In this document: positions 35,425 through 46,046 of the stretch, piece after piece
Numbering within the stretch: position 1 is the first letter of the stretch
Layout of the letters: every line of letters starts with the position of its first letter
Source: Cymodocea nodosa
Taxonomy: Eukaryota > Streptophyta > Magnoliopsida > Alismatales > Cymodoceaceae
Direction: 5' to 3'
Length of the DNA stretch: 64,000 nucleotides
Assembly (NCBI GenBank): GCA_036874045.1
Contig: JAZBRI010000011.1
Span: forward strand, 682,001 to 746,000
Program-made: the position numbers and the translations under genes
The notes under the pieces: model-generated
The model's database searches: none
Seen by the model: the letters and a program-made list of their open reading frames with translations, nothing else
What the model was told of the DNA's origin: nothing

Positions 35425-35519
35425 ATTCTCAAATACAAAAGAAAACACACAACTCTGGATATTAAAATGAAACAACTCTATCAGTTATTTATATTAATTC
35501 AATTCCATTCAATTCAATT

Positions 35520-35536
35520 CCCCAGCAATAGCGCCA
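35520..35536 (-). promoter_or_regulatory. Gypsy-A3 primer-binding site (tRNA-Asp type)
   Basis: In element sense TGGCGCTATTGCTGGGG, a close variant of the Athila-type tRNA-Asp PBS, lies seven bases after the LTR end. Confidence 0.85.
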
Positions 35537-35543
35537 TAAAAGT

Positions 35544-36065
35544 TGTTTGTGCTTTCCCAGCACTACACTAGAAAAACTTGGATTTGTTACTTCTATTTTT
35601 ACTTAGTTAATTTATCTTTATGTCTATTCTTACATTTAGAAGTAAACAAACAACCTTTAATACAATTTAGATATTAATTCCAATTTGTACTTTAACTGCA
35701 AGTGCATAGTGTCTGTTGTATCAATGTGCAAGTATAGGCCGATCCCACAAGGAATTGCTGAAGAACTAGAGAACTGTTCTTTTGTTAACAATCAAATTTA
35801 TATATTCAATAAGCTCTCCGTTGAATTACAGTTAACTCAACGGACTAAGTTCGTTGAGTTATGGCTAACTTAATGGACTAACCTCGTGGACTTAAGTTAA
35901 CTCCACGAGCCTGTCTTTTCTTTTTAGTACTGCCATTTGTAGAGGAATTCAACCAACCATTGGGCAATTCCACAGATTGTAAATAACATCAATTCAGCTC
36001 TTTAATGTTAGTTAACATTGGATTTATCATTAAGCAATACTAACATTCAGATAATTCAAACAGTA
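35544..36065 (-). repeat. Gypsy-A3 5' LTR, truncated by Copia-2
   Basis: Only the last 0.52 kb of the LTR (element sense) remains. It matches 23741-24270 of the A3 3' LTR. It breaks at AGTAA near 36065, where Copia-2 LTR sequence begins. Confidence 0.85.
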
Positions 36066-37665
36066 AAAAGCAGCAAGACTATCAGATAGTTAGAAGGATC
36101 ATATTCTCGAATTTTATAAAGCCTTTAGAGAGTTATTTAATCATATAGTTAAGGAGATTGAATGATCGGATAATTAAGGAGTTAGCTATTCGGAAGCTTA
36201 AAGGACTTTCCAAAGAGTTACAGGTATAACTATCTGAAAGTTAAGTCATTCAATAAACCACGTGCAGAAATACAGAATGGAAGCTTAAAAGACTTGTTGG
36301 AGAGTTAGATAACTATCCGAGTTTTCTTTTCGGAGAGTTAGATAACTATTCGAGTTTTTCGGTAAGTTATAGGCATAACTTTCTGGAACTTAAGTCATTT
36401 TATTACGCACGTGCAAAATGGAGAAGCTGGCAATTGAAAGCTTAAAAGGGAAAATCGGAGAGTTAGATAACTATCCGAAATTTCAAAGAGAGTTTCGGTA
36501 AGTTACAGTTTAACTATCTCAAACTTAAGTTAGTGAATTTCCCACGTGCAGAAATCCAAACAGATGCTCAAATGGGTCTTTGGAGAGTTAGAAAGATAAC
36601 TATCCGAAATTTCAAAAGAGTTTCGGTGAGTTACAATTTAACCATTCGAAACTTAAGTCATTGAATTTCCCACATGCAGAATTCCAGAGAGGCTCAAATA
36701 AGTTTTCGGAGAGTTAGAAAAATAACTATCCAAAATCCTGAAGCATTTCAGTGAGTTACAAGGATAACCTTCCGAAACTTAAGTCAGTCCTTTATGCACG
36801 TGCTAACTTAAAGCAATCGAAAAGTTGACAGAGGCAAACTATCTGACAAGTATATAACTGTTCGGTGAGTTACAGTTATAAGTATCCGATTGGATGATAG
36901 CTCACATTTAAATATTCTGAAATCCTTCCTAGTAGTAAAGGTTAAGTGATCTTTTAGTGAGTTACAGTTACTCTTCGGAGAGTTGCATAGCTAACCATCC
37001 AAAAGAACAGGAAAATCGATAAGATATCTTGAAACGATTTTCTGAGCGGTCACTTGCCGTATTGGGACTTGATCCTAATCAAGTACAGTAGAATACATCC
37101 GTTGGAGGAAAATATGATTGTTATACATATCAAGTATACATTCAAAATACAGACAACGGATATACGGCAGAGATACACAGTGAGCTACACTAAAAATTCC
37201 AATTACACTCAAGTCTGCAAACAATGAAGAATATTTAGAAGATCTATTGTAGAAAAAGCTCTTGCGCCGAAACTCTGATTGAAGGTTTAAAGTTGTTGGT
37301 TCGTGGCTTCAACCTGAAAGCTACACACAGTGTTGGTTTGAGTTTCGACCTGAAAACTCTAGAGGTTGGTTTATTGAAGTTTTTACCTGAAAACTTCTGT
37401 GTAGTTGGTTCTTTCTTTGACCTGAAAGCAAGTGTGTAAGTGTTGAAACACTTAGTGAAGCCCAAGTGAATCTTGGGGGTGGACTAGCCAAATTGGTGAA
37501 CCACCTAAAAAATTTACTGTGTGTTTCTTATCTCTGTTGATTTGCATTATATTAGTTTCATCTCATTACATTTCTGTTGAATCATTCGATTCAACATTAA
37601 AAGAATTTTAAAACTACACACTTTCACCATTTACCTCCCCTCTAGTGAGCCTATCGATCCTAACA
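36066..37665 (+). repeat. Copia-2 5' LTR with 125-145-bp internal repeats
   Basis: Equivalent to 42952-44502 of the 3' LTR; the first part of the LTR is missing. Positions 36220-36800 contain about five tandem units of 125-145 bases. Each has CGGAGAGTTA, TAACTATCCGAAA, TTTCGGTGAGTTA, ACTTAAGTCA and CACGTGCAGAA. The end ATCCTAACA is two bases before the PBS. Confidence 0.88.
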
Positions 37666-37667
37666 AT

Positions 37668-37679
37668 TGGTATCAGAGC
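37668..37679 (+). promoter_or_regulatory. Copia-2 primer-binding site (tRNA-iMet)
   Basis: TGGTATCAGAGC directly follows the LTR end and matches the complement of the initiator tRNA-Met 3' end. Confidence 0.93.
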
Positions 37680-37716
37680 AAGGTTAATCCTTTATAAGCT
37701 TTAACCATCTGGATTT

Positions 37717-39044
37717 ATGGCTCAATTTGCTGAGAGACAAAACATCCACAAACCTCCTCTATTCGATGGTTCCAATTATAACTATTGGAAGAATAGAATG
37801 GAGTACTTCCTTAGGAGTTCAGATGTTAAACTCTAGAAGACTGTTGTTCTTGGAACTACACTTCCAACCAGTGATATTTCAAACTGGTCTGAGGAGGATG
37901 AGAAAATCATCTAGTTGGATGCTAGAGGGCTAAATGCCATTTATTGTGCACTAACTACTGATCAATATAATAAGGTATCTACATGTAAGTCTGCTCATGA
38001 GGTTTGGAAAATCCTTCAAGTTACTCATGAAGGTACAAGCCAAGTTAAGGATACAAAAATCAATATTCTTTTGAAAAAACTAGAACTGTTTAGAATAAAT
38101 GATAATGAAAACATAATTGAAATGTTTTCTAGATTTACTGAGATCATTAATAGTCTGAAAGGCTTGGGAAAGGAGTTCTCTTCACGTGAACAAGTACAGA
38201 AGATCCTAAGGAGCTTAACTGTTGAGTGGAAATAGAAGTCCACATCTATTCAAGATTCCAAGGATCTCAACAATTACACAATTGAAGAACTGTTGGGCAA
38301 TCTTCTAGCCCATGAAGCTCAGATGAAGGACTGGAAAAAGCAAGAAGGAGTTGTTGAAAAGAAAGCTAAAAAGAAAAAGGAAATGACATTTCCATCTACA
38401 AAGGAAGCTCTAAGCTCAGATGATGATGAAATCATGTTGTTGGCAAGGAACTTCAGAAAGTTTATGAAGAAAAAGAATAAGTCCAGCTCTTCTAAAAGAA
38501 CGGTCCCTACATGTTTCAAATGTAAAAGGCAAGGGCACATACAGACCTTTTGTCCATTTCAGACAGAAGAGGATCAAGGAGATAAAAAGAAGAGATTGAA
38601 GGAAAAAAAGAAGATGGCTCTCAAAGCTACATGGATGACAATAGCTCTTCAAGCTGTTCATCAGATTCTGAAGAAGAAGCAACAGCCAATGTTTGTTTTG
38701 CAGCACAAGAGGTATGCTCTACTTCCTCTAGTTCAGAAAATGAGCATGATGAGTTAGACATAAACAGTCTTCTATCTACTGTAGATAATTTATATGTGAA
38801 ATGTAGAGATTTTAAGAAAGAAATTAAAAGATTAAATCATTGCTTAGAAAATTCATTTGCTAAATTAGAATCAACTATAGTTGAAAATAGAAATCTAAAA
38901 TCAAATTTAGATAAGTATAGTTGTGATAACTATGGATTAAAAGATGAAAATAAAAATCTATTAACTACTATATCAGATTTGAAAGATACTATATGTAAAT
39001 TCACTCAAGGACAAAAAGGATTAAATAAAATAATAGGATCTTAA
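37717..39044 (+). pseudogene. Copia-2 gag
   Basis: Begins MAQFAERQNIHKPPLFDG at 37717, 37 bases after the PBS. A UBN2-type region follows (NYWKNRMEYFLRSSD, CKSAHEVWKILQVTHEGTS), then the CCHC knuckle CFKCKRQGHIQTFC at 38514-38555 and a serine/acidic and coiled-coil tail to the stop at 39042. Stops at 37834 (TAG), 37912 (TAG) and 38233 (TAG) and a frameshift near 38630 (ALKATW to MDDNSSSS) break it. It is about 440 codons, shorter than the Copia-1 gag, mainly in the coiled-coil tail. Confidence 0.88.
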
Positions 39045-39273
39045 CGATCAAATGGGAATAAATATGGCCTAGGGTATGCTACACTACAGGAAATACCTTA
39101 TTGTGGTGGAGTGATTCGATCTTATAGAGATGGCACCACTGTGTTTGCCATCAAACAAAGATCAGGCCATATGTGGCCGCCAAGAGACAATAGATTTAAT
39201 GTTTTAAGGACTAACTCCACTAGACCCAAGAAGATTTGGGTACCAAAAGCTTTAATTTCAATATGATTTGTAG

Positions 39274-42200
39274 GGTGACAAGGAGTTTCAAGCACGTTCA
39301 ACTAAATGGATTGTGGACAGTGGATGCTCAAAGCACATGACAGGTAAGAAAAGCTTTCTTGACTCAGTTAAAAACTTAAGTTCAGGATCTATTAAGTTTG
39401 GAAATAATGAAAAGTGTAAAATAACTACAATAGGAAATATTACATCTAAAAATGGTATAGTTGAGAATGTCTTGCATGTAAATGGATTAAAACAAAATTT
39501 GTTAAGTGTAGGACAATTATGTGATAAAGGCTATACTGTTTCTTTTAATGCTAAAAACTGCTACATTATTGATCCTACCACAAATGAAACAAAATTTACT
39601 GGTATTAGAAATTGCTCAATATATACATTAAACTTTCCATGTGAAAATTCTGCAAGCAATTCCTATTTGGTAGCAACTGGTGAAGACGATTGGGTGTGGC
39701 ATAGAAGACTTGGTCACATCAGTATGAAGAATATCAAAAAGCTATCCATGGGTAATCTTGTTAGGGGTCTGCCTAAACTCACTTTTAAGAAGGATAGAGT
39801 GTGCAGTGAGTGTATGCTAGGGAAGCAGAAGAGAACTGCTCTTCACAGCAAAAGTGTTGTTTCCACCAAAAGGCCAGTAGAACTACTACATCTAGATTTG
39901 TTTGGTCCTTCTTAAGTATCAAGTCTTGGGGGTCGAAAATATACCTTTGTTATTGTTGATGATTTCTCTAGATTAACTTGGGTGATATTTTTGACACATA
40001 AAAATGAAACTTGTAATGAGTTCAAGAACTTCTGCATAAGAGTTTAGAATCAGAAGGAACTAACAGTGAAGAAAATTAGAAGTGATCATGGAGGTGAATT
40101 TGAAAACTATGAATTTGAAAACCTTTGCAATTCATTTGGAATTCTACATGAATTCTCTTGTCCTAGAACTCCTGCTCAAAATGGAGTTGGGGAAAGGAAA
40201 AATAGGACATTACAAGAAATGGCTAGAACTATGTTAAATGTCATGGATCTACCTAAATTTCTCTAGGCAAAAGCTGTAGGAACAGCTTGTCACATTTCCA
40301 ACAGAACTCACATTAGATCCATATTGAATAAGACACCCTTTGAAATTTGGTTCGATAAAACTCCAAATGTTGACTATTTTAAGACATTTGGATGCAAATG
40401 TTTTGTCTTAAATACAGGAAATGTTAAAGACAAGTTTGATGCTAAGTCTAAACCTGCCATACTTGTTGGTTACTCCTCGAGAAGCAAAGCTTACAGAGTA
40501 TATTTTGCTGAAGATAGAAGAGTGGAGGAAAGTATAAATGTTTAGTTTGATGAAGATCTGTTACAGAATTTCAAAAAGTTGAAGATTAATAATGATAGTG
40601 AAAATGAATACTTTGAAGATGATAAAAGCAAGCAGAATACCAATTTACAAGTGTTAGACCAGAATCTCGACCATAGATATCAGAATCATAACAATTGGAA
40701 GTTTAGATCTGATCATCCCGAGGAACAAATTATTGGAAATATATCTAAAGAGGTACAAACTAGAAGCAAAGCACAAGATTTCTGCAATTTTTGTGCATTT
40801 GTATCAGAAATGGAGCCAAAATCAGTAGATGAAGCTTGTAAGGATACTTACTGGACAATAGCTATGCAAGAAGAATTAAATCAGTTCCAGAAGAACAATG
40901 TGTGGGAACTAATAGAAAAACCTGCAGGAAAATCCATCATTGGAACTAAATGGATTTTCAAAAACAAATTAGATGAAGAAGGTAACATTCTCAGAAATAA
41001 AGCTCGATTAGTTGCACAAGGCTACAATCAGGAGGAAGGTATTAACTATGAAGAAACTTTTGCTCTTGTAGCCAGGATTGAAGCTATCAAAATGTTGCTT
41101 GCCTTTGCAAGTAGTATGAAGATAAGATTGTTTCAAATGGATGTGAAAAGTGCCTTCTTAAATGGAGAAATTCAAGAAGAAGTGTTTGTTAAACAACCTC
41201 CTAGATTTGAAGATGAACTCAAGCCGGATCATGTCTACAAACTGAGAAAGGCTCTATATGGTTTGAAACAGGCACCTAGAGCTTGGTATGAGAAATTGAA
41301 AAAAATTTTAACTGAAAACAATTTTTCTATAGGCAAAGTGGACAACACTTTGTTTATCAAAACTTTTGATGTGCACATGTTGATTGTACAGATATATGTT
41401 GATGATATAGTCTTTGGAGCCACTTCAAAAGATCTCTATCATGAATTTTAGAATTTGATGAAAAATAAATTCGAAATGAGCATGATGGGAGAATTGAAGT
41501 TTTTCTTGGGATTACAGATTCATCAAGTGCATAATGGTATCTTTGTCAACCAAGAAAAATACTACAAAGAGATGAAGAAATTTGGTTATGAAAACATCAA
41601 ATCCGCAAATACTCCAATGAGTTCAAGCATTAAAATGGAAATGGATGATTCAAGTGTTGTAGTGGATCTAAGGCAATATAAAGGTATGATTGGATCCCTG
41701 TTATACCTTTTAGTCAGCCGGCCAGATATTATGTTCAATGTATGCTTGTGTGCTAGATTTCAAGCATCACCAAAGGAATCACATTTGAAATCAGTCAAAA
41801 GGATTTTCAGATTTCTACAAGGAACAAAAGATTTCGGATTATTCTACTCAGCTGATAGTAGTTTGATTTTAATAGGCTATAGTGATGCAGATTATGCAAG
41901 CAGCAGATCTGATAGAAAAAGCACTAGTGGTACTTGTCAATTACTTGGATGTTCTTTAATCTCATGGTTCAGTAGGAAACAAAATTGTATAGCTTTATCT
42001 ACTACTGAAGCTGAGTACATTGCAGTTGGATTGTGCTGTGTACAAATCCTTTGGATGCAGCAAACTCTAGCAGATTATAGATTGAAAATTCAGAATACAA
42101 TCATATTTTGTGATAATAGTAGTGCAATCAATCTATCTAAGAATACAGTACTTCATTCAAGAGGCAAGCATATCGAGATCAGACATCATTTTCTAAGAGA

Positions 42201-42342
42201 TCATGTGGAGAAAGGGAACATTTTACTTAAGTTTGTGCCAACAGAAAATCAACTTGCAAATATTTTCACCAAACCTTTAAATGAATCAACTTTTAATCAT
42301 ATTAGACGAAATCTAGGAATATGTTCTTTACAAGATCTTTAA
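39274..42342 (+). pseudogene. Copia-2 pol: protease, integrase, RT, RNase H
   Basis: A single 1023-codon frame broken only by in-frame stops (39913, 40046, 40264, 40543, 41449). Protease: WIVDSGCSKHMTG at about 39310. GAG-pre-integrase: WHRRLGHISMKNIKKL. Integrase: HLDLFGP, IRSDHGGEFEN and ERKNRTLQEMARTML supply the D,D,E residues. RT: FQMDVKSAFLNGEI, KALYGLKQAPRAWYEKL and the catalytic YVDD at about 41395-41406. RNase H: YSDADYASSRSDRKSTSGTC and RGKHIEIRHHFLRDHVEKG. The frame is shifted relative to the end of gag (IWVPKALISI). With so few lesions this is the best preserved pol in the window, yet still inactive. Confidence 0.92.
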
Positions 42343-42466
42343 ATATTTTATTCATCAAGCTCACAATATGGGAGCTTGTTTTTCTGCTAACCTACTCGTG
42401 CAGGTTATAGTCAATATCAGTTTTACAGAAAATCAATTTTACAGTCCTCACCTTTTTATATAATGA

Positions 42467-42732
42467 TAAAAAGGGGGAGAAGAATTTGGAAATTTGTCAA
42501 GTATATGGTCACTTATAGTATTTCTAGCAAGAATTAAAAGAGAAAAACTCAGCACACAGATAGGGGGAGAAGTCTACTCAAAGTCAAGGGGAGGAATCCC
42601 TCCTCGTCAATATAGTTTTGATAAATTCCTATTTTATGTTTCTCTATGTGACTAAATGTATAGAAATATACTAGGGAGTGAAATACATGTAAATAATTGT
42701 AAAGGTTTTTGTCATTATCAAAAGGGGGGAGA
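42467..42732 (+). promoter_or_regulatory. Copia-2 multiple polypurine tracts
   Basis: Four purine tracts lie between the pol stop and the 3' LTR: GATAAAAAGGGGGAGA (42465-42480), AGGGGGAGAAG (42562), CAAGGGGAGGAA (42585) and AAAAGGGGGGAGA (42720-42732). The last abuts the LTR. Repeated PPTs are a known Sirevirus trait. Confidence 0.8.
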
Positions 42733-42733
42733 T

Positions 42734-44502
42734 TATTAGAACTCGAGTATTTTGATAATGCAAAACCTATGTGAGGAAACATATTGTATTTCACAGTTAA
42801 GTCTATATTGCATTAGATCAGAAGGCTGTTAGAACAAATTCCAAGCGGATGAACAGATCGAGAAGGTTCCAGATGATAATAATTTCAAGATACAGCAAAA
42901 TCGGACAGTTACAGGTTCAAGTATCTGAAGAGTAAAAAGCAGCAAGACTATCAAACAGTTAGAAGGATAACTATCCGAATTTTACAAAGCCTTCGGAGAG
43001 TTATTTAATCAGACAGTTAAGGAGATTGAATGATCGGATAGTTAAGGAGTTAACTATCCGAAAGCTTAAAGGACTTTTTGGAGAGTTACAGGTATAACTA
43101 TCCGAAAGTTAAGTCATTCAATAAACCACATGCAGAAATACAGAACAGAAGCTTAAAAGACTTGTCGGAGAGTTAGATAACTATTCGAGTTTTTCGGTAA
43201 GTTACAGGCATAACTTTCCGAAACTTAAGTCATTTTATTACACATGTGCAAAATGGAGAAGCCGGTAGTTGAAAGCTTAAAAGGGAAAATTGGAGAGTTA
43301 GATAACCATCCGAAATTTCAAAGAGAGTTTCGGTAAGTTACAGTTTAACTATCCGAAACTTAAGTCAGTGAATTTCCCACGTGTAGAAATCTAGACAGAT
43401 GCTCAAATGGGTTTTCGAAGAGTTAGAAAGATAACTATCCGAAATTTCAAAAGAGTTTTGGTGAGTTACAGTTTAACCATCCAAAACTTAAGTCATTGAA
43501 TTTCCCACGTGCAGAATTCCAGAGAGTGGCTCAAATAAGTTTTCGGAGAGTTAGAAAAATAACTATCCGAAATCCTGAAGCATTTCAGTGAGTTAGAAGG
43601 ATAACCTTCCGAAACTTAAGTCAGCCCTTTATGCACGTGCTAAATTAAAGCAATCAAAAAGTTGATAGAGGCAAACTATCCGACAAGTATATAATTGTTC
43701 GGTGAGTTACAGTTATAAGTATCTGATTGGATGACAGCTCACATTTAAAGATTCTAGAATCCTACCTGGCAGTAAAGGTTAAGTGATCTTTCGGTGAGTT
43801 ATAGTTACTCTTCGGAGAGTTGCATAGCTAACCATCCGAAAGAACAGGAAAATCGGTAAGATATCTTGAAACGATTTTCTGAATGGTCACTTACTGTATT
43901 GGGACTTGATCCTAATCAAGTACAGTAGAATACATCCGTTGGAGGAAAATATGATCGTTGTACATATCAAGTATATATTCAAAATAAAGACAACAGATAT
44001 ACGACAGAGATACACAGTGAGCTATACTAAAAATTCCAATTACACTCAAGTCTGCAAACAGTGAAGAATATTCAGAAGATCTACTATAGAAAAAGCTCTT
44101 GCGCCAAAACTCTGATTGAAGGGTTAAAGTTGTTGGTTTGTGGCTTCAACCTGAAAGCTACATACAGTGTTGGTTTAAGTTTCGACCTGAAAACTCTAGA
44201 GGTTGGTTTACAGAAGTTTTTACCTGAAAACTTCTGTGTAGTTGCTTCTTGCTTTGACCTAAAAGCAAGTGTGTAAGTGTTGAAACACTTAGTGAAGCCC
44301 AAGTGAATCTTGGGGGTGGACTAGCCAAATTGGTGAACCACCTAAAAAATTTGCTATGTGTTTCTTATCTCTATTGATTTGCATTATATTAGTTTCATCT
44401 CATTACATTTCTGTTGAATCATTCGATTCAACATTAAATGAATTTTAAAACTACACACTGTCACCATTCACCCCTCCTCTGGTGAGCCTATCAATCCTAA
44501 CA
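42734..44502 (+). repeat. Copia-2 3' LTR (about 1.77 kb)
   Basis: Begins TATTAGAACTCGAG after the PPT (TG probably mutated to TA) and ends ATCCTAACA. It has the same 125-145-bp tandem units as the 5' LTR, at about 43080-43640. The 3' part (44060-44300) contains a region that reads open on both strands (for example 44061-44276), which is probably a low-complexity coincidence. Confidence 0.9.
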
Positions 44503-46035
44503 ATATTTTCTGCTTTTAATTGTGAATGAAAAGTTTTTCAGAAAAAAAAGGGGCGCAAAACATATAGAAGGAGATACAAAAGAACAAGGTATGTGATTAA
44601 TTACTTATCCTAAATTTTCATTTAAACTCAGTTTGTGGAGTTCTTCATTAACTCAACGAATTAAGTTCGTTGAGTTAGGTGCTAAGTCAACGAAACAATA
44701 TTCATGCCTACTGCAATTACTGTATTTATTGAAAAATCTTTTACATTGAGGACAATGCAAAATATAGGTATAGGGGGGAGGTAATTAAAGTAACAGCCAT
44801 GTAAATTTTGTTAGTAGAAGAATTAAAATAGAACTGAAAATTTTTAAAGAACTGTAACTATTGAAATGTTATATTTATAGTAACTGTTGAAATGTTATAT
44901 TTATAATCTAATATAAGATGCTACCAATTTTACTACTCATACAAATCTAGATATAGTATCTTATGTTTTTGCTGATATTTATGAGTTTAACAATTTCATG
45001 ATTTTAAAAAGAAATCAGAATGTTTAACTAAAACTCAGTAAATGATCTGAAATCCTGAATGAGTTGAAATGCTGATTTTTGGATTAAAGGAAATACATAT
45101 GATCAATGATACATTTAATTTGATTGATTAAACTTGTAGAATGATTTATGTGTAGATCTTGTAAAATTACAGAAAAAGTATGAGCTTATTGATATGGATT
45201 CATATTTTCAATAAATAATAAGACTAGGAATATATGAGATTTGTGTTTTATTGCATTTGTATTAATGAAATACATACATATACTGTGTAAAAAAAGAAAA
45301 AAAAAGAAAGGAAAAAATTTTGAGAGTTTATTGACTTGTTTGATCACGAGCCTTTTGTACTTGAGCATATAGGTATGTAAGGATTGTTGACTTGAAAAAG
45401 GACTCTTTAAATCTGGCAACCTAAGATCCTAATTAGATCTAGGATTGTTGATTGAAAGTTCGATACATGGGTAAACTAGAAAGCTCTTGTATGATTCAAG
45501 CTTGTCAACTTAACTTTTGAAAGTACAAATATGCATATACTGTTTTGAAAAGATACAAGTGTTTTGTGAAATACAGATATCTTTTGAATCGAGTATATTT
45601 TCTATTATCTAAAATTACTGAAATATGAATTTAGATTTGACTTTTGAAGTTGTTTATTTGAGATACAATTCTTTATTCTACTTGTCTTAATCATATTGAA
45701 TTGGATTGTGTTTTGATTCATATGTACTTGAAATTTATTCTGGAAATCATATTGGAAAGTTCAAGATAGATGCTGAGAAAAGAAAAAAATGATAATATAA
45801 TTAACACCTAAGTGATGCTGATATATTTTGTATGAAATTTACATATATTCTAAATATATTTGCAGGTTGAAGTAGGAGAAAACAAAGTTAAAATAGATTA
45901 CTGAAGCATACAGAATATATATATAGTAATCTAATTTATTATTTTGAAGAAGAGCAAAATGAAGAATTAAGTCTAGCACTTTAGAAAGACCAATTAGTTA
46001 AATCTTAGTTTGCTAAGGGACTAGCAAAATTTAAG
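44503..46035 (+). other. Gypsy-A4 3' untranslated region
   Basis: AT-rich and non-coding, matching 25761-27250 in reverse. It contains TAACTCAACGAATT motifs at 44650-44690 and A-rich runs at 44540 and 45290-45320. Confidence 0.7.
44739..44786 (+). promoter_or_regulatory. G-tract motif (second PPT-like site), A4
   Basis: TTTTACATTGAGGACAATGC, then AAAATATAGGTATAGGGGGG. Same position relative to the LTR as in A3, about 1.3 kb upstream of the true PPT. Confidence 0.7.
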
Positions 46036-46046
46036 TATGGGGGAAG
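46036..46046 (+). promoter_or_regulatory. Gypsy-A4 polypurine tract
   Basis: GTATGGGGGAAG-type tract preceded by GACTAGCAAAATTTAA and followed immediately by the LTR start TGTTTAGAATG. Confidence 0.85.

Larger units (their letters stand above)
23741..36065 (-). mobile_element. Gypsy-A copy A3: gag and F-box ORF downstream of pol
   Basis: Read on the minus strand: 5' LTR (35544-36065, cut off by Copia-2), PBS 35520-35536, CCHC-pol with a 3-kb deletion (33847-35424), PF20167 ORF (31022-33249), capsid-type gag (28823-30184), F-box ORF (27499-28638), a G-tract motif (27046-27090), PPT (25749-25760) and 3' LTR (23741-25748). No LTR, PBS or other element boundary lies between these ORFs, so the order appears to belong to one element. 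The A1 spacer after the PF20167 ORF also follows the A3 spacer toward gag, which is independent support for the order. Confidence 0.85.
36066..44502 (+). mobile_element. Copia-2: SIRE-like Ty1/copia retrotransposon
   Basis: 5' LTR 36066-37665 (first ~0.22 kb lost), PBS 37668-37679, gag 37717-39044, pol 39274-42342, multiple PPTs 42467-42732 and 3' LTR 42734-44502. The LTRs differ by roughly 5% in the stretches I compared, so the insertion is not recent. Repeated polypurine tracts before the 3' LTR and a coiled-coil gag suggest the Sirevirus (SIRE/Maximus) group. The left and right flanks are different parts of gypsy-A in opposite orientations, so the left side has been rearranged since insertion. 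Confidence 0.92.

Noticed and set aside
36220-36800. CRISPR-like array in the Copia-2 LTR
   Set aside because: Units are degenerate 125-145-bp tandem repeats without unique spacers, duplicated in both LTRs of a plant element.
44061-44302. Overlapping ORFs on both strands in the Copia-2 LTR (also 37244-37465)
   Set aside because: Both lie in the LTR and consist of near-repeats of a CTGAAA/TTTCAG-rich segment; open frames on both strands arise from the repeat composition.
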